Source: Thermomicrobiales bacterium
Lineage (GTDB): Bacteria; Chloroflexota; Chloroflexia; Thermomicrobiales; UBA6265
NCBI GenBank assembly: GCA_025928535.1
Contig: JAICJJ010000143.1
Coordinates: 1-7,055, forward strand
Reading direction: 5' to 3'
DNA length: 7,055 bases
Shown here: in pieces, positions 1 to 6,000 of the stretch
Numbering within the stretch: the stretch's first letter is position 1
Layout: each line of letters opens with the position of its first letter
The notes under the pieces: model-generated
What the model saw: the letters and a program-made list of their open reading frames with translations, nothing else
Told to the model about the DNA's origin: nothing
Database searches by the model: none
Program-made: the position numbers and the translations under genes

Positions 1-648
1 CGCGAAAAGCGACTCCAGGCGGGAGGCGTCGTCGGCCGGGACGACGCATTCGGCCGGGCCAATCCGACGCAATTCGCGATCGAGCGCGCGCAGCGCTTCG
101 TCGGCGCTTGCGGCGACGAGTTCGGTGGCGGCGAATTCGCCGGTCGAAATGTCGGCGGCGGCGAATCCCGCCATCCGGTCATGGAGGACGACGGCGGCGA
201 TGAAGTTGTTGCGGCGCGCATCGAGCATTGCCGGGTCGAGGAGGGTGCCCGGAGTGATGACGCGGGTCACGTCGCGCTCGACGAGCCCCCGGCCGGCGCC
301 CGGTTCGCCGAGTTGCTCGCAGACGGCGACTTTGTGGCCGGCGGCGACGAGCCGGGCGATGTGGCCCTCGGCGGCGTGGTGCGGGATGCCCGCCATCGGC
401 ACACGGACGCCTTTGCCCATGTCGCGTCCCGTCAGCACGATGTCGAGGAGGTCGGCCGCGAGGCGCGCGTCGTCGTCGAACGTCTCGTAGAAATCGCCGA
501 GCCGAAACAGCAAGATCGTGTCGGGGAAGCGGCGTTTGATCTGGAGATATTGCCGCCGCAGCGGCACGACTTTCGCTGGAGGCGGGTTGCGCGAGGTTCC
601 GTCGCCGTCGGCGTCTGCCGTGGGCACGGCGAGGTGATCGTCGGCCAA
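1..648 (-). CDS. mutS: DNA mismatch repair protein MutS, N-terminal part (cut by left edge)
   Basis: MutS binds base mismatches and small loops in DNA and starts mismatch repair with MutL. The window holds 216 codons, covering the mismatch-binding domain I and part of the connector domain; the clamp, lever and ATPase domains lie beyond the left edge. After a short variable leader, residues 30-60 match the family start (LRRQYLQIKRRFPD, then GDFYETF) and include the Phe-x-Glu mismatch-reading motif as F53 and E55. Further family blocks are PMAGIPHHA (84-92), AVCEQLGEP (108-116) and RVITPGTLLDP (129-139). The start is TTG at 646-648: GGAAGGAGT lies just upstream and no in-frame ATG exists between it and the upstream in-frame stop near 730. 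The gene is divergent from the YciI-like gene. No disruption is seen. The identification is secure; the exact start is likely. Confidence 0.95.
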   Translation of the reverse strand, partial: MADDHLAVPTADADGDGTSRNPPPAKVVPLRRQYLQIKRRFPDTILLFRLGDFYETFDDDARLAADLLDIVLTGRDMGKGVRVPMAGIPHHAAEGHIARLVAAGHKVAVCEQLGEPGAGRGLVERDVTRVITPGTLLDPAMLDARRNNFIAAVVLHDRMAGFAAADISTGEFAATELVAASADEALRALDRELRRIGPAECVVPADDASRLESLFA

Positions 649-801
649 CTCGCGACTCCTTCCGCTGGCGATGCTGAGGCAGCGAGCCTTCTGTGCAACG
701 CGAAACCGATCGGCGGCAGCGGGTAGACTTTAGCCTACGGCAGCGACGCCGATGCCGGCAACCGACCGGCGAGGCATCGACGGCAGCGAGGGGAGGATGA
801 G
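649..801. other. Divergent intergenic region, mutS / YciI-like gene
   Basis: This 153-base gap must hold the start signals of two divergent genes. I see no strong promoter. On the minus strand TTGCCG (756-761) sits 18 bases before a poor -10, TAGGCT. An imperfect inverted repeat, GTAGAC/GCCTAC around TTTA, lies at 723-738, and CGATGCC (750-756) is repeated inverted as GGCATCG (773-779). Either could be an operator or a leader hairpin; there is no direct evidence of function. Confidence 0.3.
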
Positions 802-1083
802 TTGGCGCGATTCGCGGCGATCTTGACGTTCGGACCGGATGCGGACCGGCGACTGGCGATCCGTCCGACGCATCGGGACTATCTGAAAGAACTCGTCGAG
901 AAGGGGAAACTGCACGAGTCGGGGCCATGGACCGACGACAGCGGCGCGCTGCTGATCTACGAAGCGGAAGACGAAGCCGAGGCGCGGGCGCTGCTGGCGG
1001 CCGATCCATACAGCCAAGGCGGGGCCGGCGTCATCGCCCACGCTGAACTCAAGGGATGGAATCGCGTCGTCGCCGCGTCTTGA
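802..1083 (+). CDS. YciI family protein (YCII-related domain)
   Basis: A 93-residue single-domain protein of the YCII-related family, a dimeric ferredoxin-like fold of mostly unknown activity. Family features are visible: RPTHRDYLKEL (21-31) with the conserved H24 and a nearby acidic residue, HESGPWTDDSGALLIY (38-53), then an acidic helix rich in E and A, and AADPYSQGG (66-74), the usual 'ADPY' element. The length is normal for the family. The start is TTG at 802, preceded by GGGGAGG at 790-796. The ATG at 797 is in another frame and too close to that ribosome site to serve this product. The gene stands alone on the plus strand, divergent from mutS and convergent with the sigma factor gene. 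The substrate is unknown. The family call is firm, any enzymatic role is not. Confidence 0.88.
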   Translation: MARFAAILTFGPDADRRLAIRPTHRDYLKELVEKGKLHESGPWTDDSGALLIYEAEDEAEARALLAADPYSQGGAGVIAHAELKGWNRVVAAS

Positions 1084-1108
1084 ATCCAGACCGCGGACGG
1101 ACAAAACG

Positions 1109-1139
1109 CGCGGGCGCGGAGACTGTCTCCGCGCCCGCG
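1109..1139. terminator. Shared (bidirectional) terminator-like hairpin
   Basis: Perfect 15-base inverted arms (1109-1123 and 1125-1139, CGCGGGCGCGGAGAC and its complement) surround a single T, so the real loop takes in a few arm bases. It lies between two convergent stops (1083 plus, 1166 minus). On the minus strand the stem is followed by CGCGTTTTG, a short T run that fits an intrinsic terminator for the sigma gene. On the plus strand the nearest T run (1154-1157) is farther away, so termination there is less sure. Confidence 0.8.
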
Positions 1140-1165
1140 TGACCTGATCCGAATTTTGCCGGCGG

Positions 1166-2175
1166 CTACAGTTCCTGGTGATAGGCGAAGAGCCGATCGC
1201 CGTCGAGCCGCCGCAATTTCTGCAACGCTTCGTTTTCGATCTGGCGCACCCGTTCCCGGCTGATCTGCAACTGTTCGCCGACTTCGGCCAGCGTGTGCTG
1301 GTGCCCGTGGCCGAGGCCGAACCGGAGCTGAAGCACGAGCTTTTCGCGCGAGGTGAGGGTGTCGAGCGCGGCGTTGACGTCGCGCTTGAGCATCGATTCG
1401 CTCGCGGCTTCGTACGGCGTTTCCGAGACCTCGTCGGCGATCAGATCGCCGAGGCTGGTTTCGTCTTCGCTGCCGATCGGCGTTTCCAGCGAAATCGTCC
1501 GCTGTGCGGCCTGGACGATCTGCTGGATCTTTCCGGCTGGACCGCCATCGCCTCGGCCACTTCTTCCGGCGTCGGTTGGCGACCGAGTTCCTGCGCCAGG
1601 GCGTTGAGGGTCTTGCGGTAGCGCGAGATCGAATCGCCCATGTGGACCGGCAGCCGGATCGTCCGGCTCTGGTCGGCGATGGCGCGGGTGATCGCCTGCC
1701 GAATCCACCACGTCGCGTAGGTGCTGAAGCGGAAGCCCTTGCGCCAGTCGTATTTCTGGACGGCGCGCATCAGCCCGATATTCCCTTCCTGAATCAGATC
1801 GAGGAGGGTCAGGCCGCGATTGACGTACCGCTTGGCGATCGAGACGACGAGGCGGAGATTGGCGCGGACGAATTGCTGGGTGGCGAGCAAATCGCCATTT
1901 TCGACCCGCTTGGCAAGATCGATTTCCTGCGCGTGCGTCAGCAACGGCGTTTCGGCGATTTCGCGCAGGTAGAGCCGCACCGGGTCGTTGATGAAATTCG
2001 GATCGAGCCGCTGCAGGACATCGAGATCCCGCTCGAGATCGGCCTCGGGCTCTTCGACGGCATCGGCCATCTGGGTCTGAATTTCTTCGGGAATATCGAT
2101 CGAATGCTCGCCGACGCCGCGCTCGACGAATTCGTCGATTTTCTCGACGTTGTATGCTTGAATTGAATCACTCAT
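1166..2175 (-). CDS. rpoD: RNA polymerase primary-type sigma factor (RpoD/SigA), frameshifted as sequenced
   Basis: A sigma-70 family factor that directs RNA polymerase to promoters. From the ATG at 2173-2175 (AGGAG nine bases upstream) the frame encodes a short acidic N-terminus without a full region 1.1, region 1.2 ([10 protein letters not shown], 64-73), region 2 ([12 protein letters not shown], 125-136) and region 2.4 ([20 protein letters not shown], 153-172). At 1530-1532 (TTT on the plus strand) one base is missing: after residue 215 the frame breaks, and the following domains appear at once in another frame. These are region 3 ([18 protein letters not shown]) and region 4 with its helix-turn-helix ([21 protein letters not shown]), ending at the TAG at 1166. 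One extra A would give a continuous 336-residue protein. Unrepaired, the product is 244 residues ending near 1441 and lacks the -35-binding region. A base-call error is likely because a primary sigma is essential; a real mutation or a dispensable paralogue remains possible. Confidence 0.93.
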
Positions 2176-2317
2176 CGGCGACGACTCCTGAACAAGATCG
2201 CGGCCGCTTCAAGGACTGGATCGCCGGTCGTCGGGCGCCGCAGCGGGCGCGGGCGACGACGTCGTCGATATCGACTCCGCAAGATCGAATCCAGCCGTAA
2301 AGCTGTTCCTCATACAT
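2168..2317 (-). CDS. Possible small upstream ORF overlapping the rpoD start (49 aa)
   Basis: An ATG at 2315-2317 opens a 49-codon frame that ends in TGA at 2168-2170, overlapping the first bases of rpoD (ATGAGTGA). GGGGA lies about six bases before it. The peptide begins [18 protein letters not shown] and has an Arg-rich middle; I recognise no family. It lies inside the predicted rpoD leader, so it could couple translation to rpoD, or it could be chance in GC-rich DNA. There is no hydrophobic segment. It is listed because of its position and the overlapping stop/start, not because coding is shown. Confidence 0.25.
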   Translation of the reverse strand: MYEEQLYGWIRSCGVDIDDVVARARCGARRPAIQSLKRPRSCSGVVADE

Positions 2318-2519
2318 AACGCATCCCCGCTGCCCGCAGTTACGTTTGCGGACGCGGGGTTGGATGCCTCTCGCTCGATTTGGCGCTGCCGATTTGTCCG
2401 AACGGCGGGAACGCGGGAACTCCCGAAGAGGCAACAAGGCAGTATATCACATAACTGTGATGGTGGCCAGCCGAATCTGCGGCGTCTCGCCGCCCGTCAC
2501 GACCGGCCAGATCACACAG
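2176..2519. other. Long leader and upstream region of rpoD
   Basis: A 344-base stretch without a recognised gene. If the -10 at 2441-2446 is used, transcription starts near 2434 and the leader is about 260 bases long. It contains a tandem 8-base repeat, GCGGGAAC twice at 2405-2420, and overlapping it the short inverted repeat CGGGA-AC-TCCCG (2414-2425), which could form a small hairpin early in the mRNA. It also holds the possible 49-codon ORF listed separately. I see no known riboswitch or thermosensor pattern. Confidence 0.5.
2441..2469 (-). promoter_or_regulatory. Predicted rpoD promoter with a palindrome in its spacer
   Basis: On the minus strand TGGCCA (2464-2469) and TATACT (2441-2446) are 17 bases apart, a sigma-70-type arrangement with 4/6 and 5/6 matches to consensus. 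The spacer contains a 16-base palindrome, ATCACA-TAAC-TGTGAT (2446-2461), abutting the -10. That placement fits a repressor operator. The site lies between the hairpin that ends the upstream gene and the rpoD leader. Confidence 0.55.
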
Positions 2520-2549
2520 GCAGGGACGGCCGCCCTCGGCCGTCCCTGC
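2520..2549 (-). terminator. Terminator-like hairpin downstream of the Fe-S carrier gene
   Basis: Perfect 13-base arms GCAGGGACGGCCG (2520-2532) and their complement (2537-2549) enclose a CCCT loop. It starts 24 bases past the erpA-like stop on the minus strand. No clear T tract follows (CTGTGTGATC), so it may be a weak or Rho-assisted terminator or an mRNA 3'-end stabiliser. Confidence 0.65.
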
Positions 2550-2573
2550 GGATCGCTTCATCCCGCGCGGCGA

Positions 2574-2936
2574 CTAGCCGCGGCCGCAGCCGTGGGCGGT
2601 GCCCGCGTTGCCGCCAGCGTTGAACGAGTGGCCGCAGGCGCACGAGGCGACCGCGTTCGGGTTGTGGACGGTGAAGCCGCCCCCCATCAGCGAATTGACG
2701 TAATCGACCTCGGCCCCGTCGAGATACATCGCGCTGAAATTGTCGATCAGGAGGCGCACGCCGTCGCGTTCGACGATCTCATCGCCGTCTTCGGCGCTTT
2801 CTTCGATCGTCATGCCGTATTGCAGGCCAGAGCAGCCGCCGGGCGCGACGAAGACGCGCAATCCTGCCTCTGGCGTACCCTGCTCGACGAGAAAATCCTT
2901 CAGCCGCTCGGCTGCTTCAGAAGTGATCGTGATCAT
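2574..2936 (-). CDS. erpA: A-type iron-sulfur cluster carrier (ErpA/IscA/HesB family)
   Basis: A small cytoplasmic protein that receives Fe-S clusters from the assembly scaffold and passes them to apo-proteins. The 120-residue product has the three conserved cluster cysteines: C35 in APGGCSGLQYGM (31-42), and C99 and C101 in ASCACGHSF (97-105), a slight variant of the usual SCGCGSSF. The central FLIDNFS-like element (LLIDNFSAMYLDGAEVDYV, 62-80) also fits. A Gly/Ala/Asn-rich tail follows, with an extra Cys (C117) in HGCGRG. I chose the ATG at 2934-2936, which begins MITITSEAAERL as in relatives and has GGAGG ten bases upstream; the TTG at 2961-2963 would overlap that site. A near-consensus promoter lies 67-94 bases upstream. 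The nearby multi-cluster flavoprotein is a conceivable client. ErpA versus IscA cannot be settled from sequence alone. Confidence 0.92.
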   Translation of the reverse strand: MITITSEAAERLKDFLVEQGTPEAGLRVFVAPGGCSGLQYGMTIEESAEDGDEIVERDGVRLLIDNFSAMYLDGAEVDYVNSLMGGGFTVHNPNAVASCACGHSFNAGGNAGTAHGCGRG

Positions 2937-3002
2937 CGGTTTGGATCCTCCAGCGTCCGCCAACCGCCAGGCGCGGGTCGCGACGCATCCAATTCTTTCC
3001 TA

Positions 3003-3030
3003 ATGATAGTGGCTTCGCCTTTGCTGTCAA
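3003..3030 (-). promoter_or_regulatory. Strong sigma-70-type promoter for the Fe-S carrier gene
   Basis: On the minus strand a perfect TTGACA (3025-3030) and TATCAT (3003-3008, 5/6) are separated by 16 bases. The expected start is near 2996, giving a leader of about 60 bases that includes the GGAGG site of the erpA-like gene. It is the best promoter match in the window. It sits in the 123-base gap after the cupin stop, so erpA can be expressed independently of the upstream pair. Confidence 0.8.
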
Positions 3031-3059
3031 GCGACGATGAGGACTCCAATGTCCCGCGG

Positions 3060-3407
3060 TCAGTCTTGCGGCTCGTGCTCCGGCGCGAAAAAGACGAGCA
3101 CCGAGAGCTCCTCCTCGATCGAGTGAAAGCGGTGGGGAACCTCACGGGCGACGAAAATGGTCGAGCCGGGCGCGACCGCGATGTCTTCGTCGCCGGCAGT
3201 CAGGCGGGCGCGGCCGGCGACGATGTAATAGACCTCGTCTTCGGCATGCGGCGACTGCGGGTCGTCCGCGCCGGCCGCGAGTCGGTAGAGCCCGACGCTG
3301 AGCGTGCCGCATGACATGAACTGGCGATAGAGTTTGCCCGACGCGGCGCGGTCGGCTTCGACCGCCGCGAGCGTCGTGGCGATGACATCGGCGCCGGTCG
3401 TTTCCAT
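3060..3407 (-). CDS. Small cupin-domain protein
   Basis: A 115-residue single-domain cupin, a small beta-barrel fold that usually binds a metal. Motif 1 is seen as SPHAEDEVYYIVAGRA (52-67): H54 and E58 stand where metal ligands are expected, while the first His of the usual HxH is Ser52, a change I believe is common in this subgroup. Motif 2 is APGSTIFVAREVPHRFHS (79-96), with the conserved P80, G81 and H92. The substrate is unknown. Two ATGs compete: the one at 3405-3407 has AGGAG eight bases upstream and is preferred; the one at 3411-3413 has only two bases of spacing. The gene lies 13 bases after the PHA-system-family gene, so the two are probably one transcript. No strong terminator follows, so some read-through into erpA is possible. 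It could be an enzyme or a sensor; the sequence does not decide. Confidence 0.85.
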   Translation of the reverse strand: METTGADVIATTLAAVEADRAASGKLYRQFMSCGTLSVGLYRLAAGADDPQSPHAEDEVYYIVAGRARLTAGDEDIAVAPGSTIFVAREVPHRFHSIEEELSVLVFFAPEHEPQD

Positions 3408-3420
3408 CCGCATCGCTCCT

Positions 3421-3723
3421 TCAGGCGAGCAATTCCGCCGCTCCGTCGCGAATCCGCTGTTCGATCTGGCCCTTGAACGCGCTGGCCATCAACGGCAACT
3501 GGCCTTCGACCTCGATGTCGTGCGGACGCACCGCGATCGTGCCGGAGAGGTTCATTCCCATGCTCTTGCCGGAAAACGCGCCGGTGTAGCCGTTCCACTG
3601 TTCCTGGAGATCGGTCACTCGGTCGCCGTGCTGCCCCTTGAGTCGATCGATCAATCCCTTGATGCGGGAGAGGGCTTCGTCCTGGGTGAGGTGATGCGGC
3701 ACGACGACCGTCAATTTCGGCAC
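3421..3723 (-). CDS. Polyhydroxyalkanoic acid system family protein (PHA_gran_rgn-like)
   Basis: A 100-residue protein resembling the small 'putative polyhydroxyalkanoic acid system' family. Its parts are a beta start (PKLTVVVPHHL), an amphipathic helix (TQDEALSRIKGLIDRLKG, 13-30), a middle of short beta strands (EQWNGYTGAFSG and MNLSGTIAVRPHDIEVEGQL) and a C-terminal helix (ASAFKGQIEQRIRDGAAELLA). This order and length fit the family, whose role at PHA granules is not well established; no PHA synthase or depolymerase is seen here. I chose GTG at 3721-3723, with GGAG eight bases upstream and a product that begins (M)PKLTV as relatives do. Longer in-frame starts reach 3783 but add an uncharacteristic Gly/Arg-rich stretch. 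It leads a probable two-gene unit with the cupin. The assignment is by pattern recall, not a search. Confidence 0.72.
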   Translation of the reverse strand: MPKLTVVVPHHLTQDEALSRIKGLIDRLKGQHGDRVTDLQEQWNGYTGAFSGKSMGMNLSGTIAVRPHDIEVEGQLPLMASAFKGQIEQRIRDGAAELLA

Positions 3724-3781
3724 GATGCAGACTCCGTTTGGCGATTCGGTCCACCGGCGCGACCCGCCGCCGCCCGGATGC

Positions 3782-3826
3782 AACGCGCCGGCGGCGAGCG
3801 GTCGTTCTCTCGCCGCCGGACGCGTT
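3782..3826 (-). terminator. Long hairpin after the flavoprotein gene
   Basis: Arms CCGGCGGCGAG (3788-3798) and their complement (3809-3819) pair perfectly around a 10-base loop. The stem then continues, past a single bulged A at 3820, with AACGCG (3782-3787) against CGCGTT (3821-3826), for 17 pairs in all. On the minus strand it begins 13 bases after the flavoprotein stop at 3840. There is no T tract beyond it, so it may terminate weakly or stabilise or process the mRNA. It separates the flavoprotein gene from the PHA-family/cupin pair. Confidence 0.6.
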
Positions 3827-3839
3827 CGCGAACTTCGGC

Positions 3840-5933
3840 TCAGTCGGCCACGATCGCCAGTTCGACGCTTTCACGCGTCTCCGGCGGCGTCAGCCGGAAA
3901 TGGTCCATGGTCAGACACTCGGTCGGGCACCAGTCGACGCAGAGGCCGCAGCGGATGCAGGCGCGCTCGTCGATCACCATCGCCGCCGCGTTCGGTCCGA
4001 GTTCCCCGCGCGCCATCTCGGCGAGTTCGACATCGTTGTCGATCGAGTAGATGCGCTCGAGCGAGATCATCTCGATGCAGCGGTGCGGGCAGACATCGGC
4101 GCAGTTGTTGCAGAGGATGCAGCGGTTGCCGTCGATGAAGATGTTCAGTTGGCATTGCAGGCAACGCTTGGCTTCTTCGAAGCCGATCGGCTTGGTGTAG
4201 CCGATTTCGACTTCGAGCGTCGTGTCGTGGCTGCCGATGCCGCGCGTCGCCAGCGGGAGACTCGGCATCATCTGCCGTCCCACGCCGGCGTAGTCGTCGC
4301 CCCAGACGAGCCGACGGCTCATGGCCGTCAGGCTCCAGTCGGCGATCCCTTCGGAGACGAGCGCGTTCGGCGTGGCGACATATTCGGTCGGGACGCGGGT
4401 CAGCTCCATCTCTTTCATCTTCGGGAGCGTCCCGCGCACTTCCTGATCGATCATGTCGGCGACGCGCTTGCCTTCGCCGATCGACGAAATGAAGTTGGTC
4501 GGGTTGATGACGTAGTCGCCGGCCGCCCAGACATTGGGCAATTCGGTCTTGAGATTCTGGTTGAGCAAGGGGACGCCGCGGCGGTCGGTCTTGACCGGAA
4601 GATCGCCGAGGAGGCGGTTGTCTTGCCGCTGGCCGATGGCGACGAGCACCATGTCGCAATCGACGACGAATTCCGAGCCCTTGACCGGTTCCGGCCGCCG
4701 GCGCCCTTTGGCGTCGGGCGCGCCGAGTTCGTTGCGGATCAATTCGATGCCGACGACCTTGCCGTTGTCGTCGCCGACGACGCGGGTCGGGGAGACCATG
4801 TACATGATCTCCACGCCTTCCATCTCGGCTTCTTCGAGTTCGATTTCGTCGACCGGGATTTCCTTGATCGAGCGACGGTAGGTCATCACCGATTGCTCGG
4901 CGCCCATCCGCAAGACGGTGCGGACGCAGTCCATCGAGGTGAAGCCGCCGCCGACCGTGACGACCCGCTTGCCGACCCAGACGTTGTCCTGACCGAGTGC
5001 GACGTCTTCCAGAAACTTCAAGCCGGAGACGACGCCGTCGAGATGCTCGCCCGGCGCGCCGAGTTCCTGGGCGATCTGGCAGCCGGCGGAGATGACGACG
5101 ACATCGTAGTTTTCCGACAGGTCCGCCAGACTGACGTCGCGGCCAACCTCGGTGTTGTAGCGGATTTCGATGCCGAGGTCGGTGATCATCTCGACTTCGT
5201 CGAGGATGACGTCGCGCGGGAGGCGCCATTCCGGCACGCCGACCCACATCACGCCGCCCGGCACCGGGTAGCGTTCGAACACGGTGACCTTGTACCCCTT
5301 GCGGGCGAGTTGGCGAGCGGTCGTCAGGCCGTTCGCTCCGGCGCCGATGATTGCGGCGGTCAGGCCGTTCCACGGCGGCGGGGTTTCGCGGACGGTTTCG
5401 CCACGGTAGTCGGAGGCGACCCGCTTGAGGTAGCAGATGCCGATCGGGGCGTCGATCTCTTTCCGGCGGCAGGCGTCTTCGCAGGGGCGGGCGCACATGC
5501 GGCCGAGACAGCCGGGAAAGACGTTGTGCTCGCGGTTGAGTTCGAACGAATCGGCGTAGCGGCCGTCGGCGATGAGGGCGATGTAGCGGGAAATGTCCGT
5601 GTGCGACGGGCAGGCGGTCATGCAGGGGATGTTGTCGGAAAACCACTGCGGATCGCCGGTGTAGATCGGATAGCGCTTGCCCGCCCGGATCATGAACGGC
5701 GTGTAGAACGAGGCGTCGACGAAAGCGAGCAGGCGAATGCGGCGGCCGGTCTCAATCTCGATGTCTTCGTAGCCCTGCCCGGCCACGCCATACGACGCCA
5801 GATCGCCGGTGACGGCGTTGACCTCGGCCAGATCCATCGGCCGAAAGCGGTCGGCGGTCGCCCCGCACGAGGGGCATTCATTGGGCGGCGTCGGACCTTC
5901 ATGGATCCAGCCGCACACCTTGCAGCGAAACAT
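3840..5933 (-). CDS. GltD-type FAD/NAD(P) oxidoreductase with N-terminal rubredoxin-like site and C-terminal 2x[4Fe-4S] ferredoxin
   Basis: A 697-residue cytoplasmic electron-transfer flavoprotein. Residues 1-30 form a short rubredoxin-like metal site (C4, C7, C20, C23) of the kind that ends rubrerythrins. After a linker of about 70 residues with no recognised domain comes the Cys-rich GltD/DPYD-type cluster domain (C104, C108, C142, C147, C151, C155, C167). Next is the flavin module, with FAD motif IIGAGANG (195-202), NAD(P) motif VGGGFTSMD (327-335) and second FAD motif WAAGDYV (469-475). The tail carries C591 and C594, then two ferredoxin motifs at C605/608/611/615 and C659/662/665/669. 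NAD(P)H probably exchanges electrons with ferredoxin or a partner enzyme; related layouts occur in GltD, NfnB and BzdV-type proteins. No glutamate synthase large subunit is seen. The ATG at 5931-5933 has GAGGTGA upstream and begins exactly at the rubredoxin site. The physiological partner is unknown. Confidence 0.9.
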   Translation of the reverse strand: MFRCKVCGWIHEGPTPPNECPSCGATADRFRPMDLAEVNAVTGDLASYGVAGQGYEDIEIETGRRIRLLAFVDASFYTPFMIRAGKRYPIYTGDPQWFSDNIPCMTACPSHTDISRYIALIADGRYADSFELNREHNVFPGCLGRMCARPCEDACRRKEIDAPIGICYLKRVASDYRGETVRETPPPWNGLTAAIIGAGANGLTTARQLARKGYKVTVFERYPVPGGVMWVGVPEWRLPRDVILDEVEMITDLGIEIRYNTEVGRDVSLADLSENYDVVVISAGCQIAQELGAPGEHLDGVVSGLKFLEDVALGQDNVWVGKRVVTVGGGFTSMDCVRTVLRMGAEQSVMTYRRSIKEIPVDEIELEEAEMEGVEIMYMVSPTRVVGDDNGKVVGIELIRNELGAPDAKGRRRPEPVKGSEFVVDCDMVLVAIGQRQDNRLLGDLPVKTDRRGVPLLNQNLKTELPNVWAAGDYVINPTNFISSIGEGKRVADMIDQEVRGTLPKMKEMELTRVPTEYVATPNALVSEGIADWSLTAMSRRLVWGDDYAGVGRQMMPSLPLATRGIGSHDTTLEVEIGYTKPIGFEEAKRCLQCQLNIFIDGNRCILCNNCADVCPHRCIEMISLERIYSIDNDVELAEMARGELGPNAAAMVIDERACIRCGLCVDWCPTECLTMDHFRLTPPETRESVELAIVAD

Positions 5934-6000
5934 GCTGGGAATCACCTCACGGCCGAATTCGGCAAGCGAGCCCGCCGAACGGAACTTCGCCGGGCGATCA

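Noticed and set aside
179..1009. 276-codon minus-strand frame over mutS and the YciI-like gene
   Set aside because: Arg/Pro-rich shadow in a different frame from mutS; crosses the divergent promoter region.
1526..1536. Programmed -1 ribosomal frameshift in the sigma gene
   Set aside because: The site (CCG GAA AGA) has no canonical slippery heptamer in frame and I see no obvious stimulatory structure; a missing base is simpler.
2446..2461. CRP/FNR-type binding site
   Set aside because: The half-sites are in the opposite order (TCACA...TGTGA rather than TGTGA...TCACA), with a 4-base gap.
2917..2988. 23-codon leader-like ORF upstream of and overlapping the erpA-like start
   Set aside because: The predicted transcription start near 2996 leaves almost no room for its ribosome site; the peptide has no attenuator-like run of one amino acid.
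2346..3314. 322-codon plus-strand frame across the erpA-like and cupin genes
   Set aside because: Antisense to two recognisable genes and their promoter, low-complexity Ala/Arg/Val composition, no family likeness.
3871..5646. Long 591-codon minus-strand frame inside the flavoprotein gene
   Set aside because: Arg/Pro-rich composition with no motifs; it is the out-of-frame shadow of the flavoprotein.
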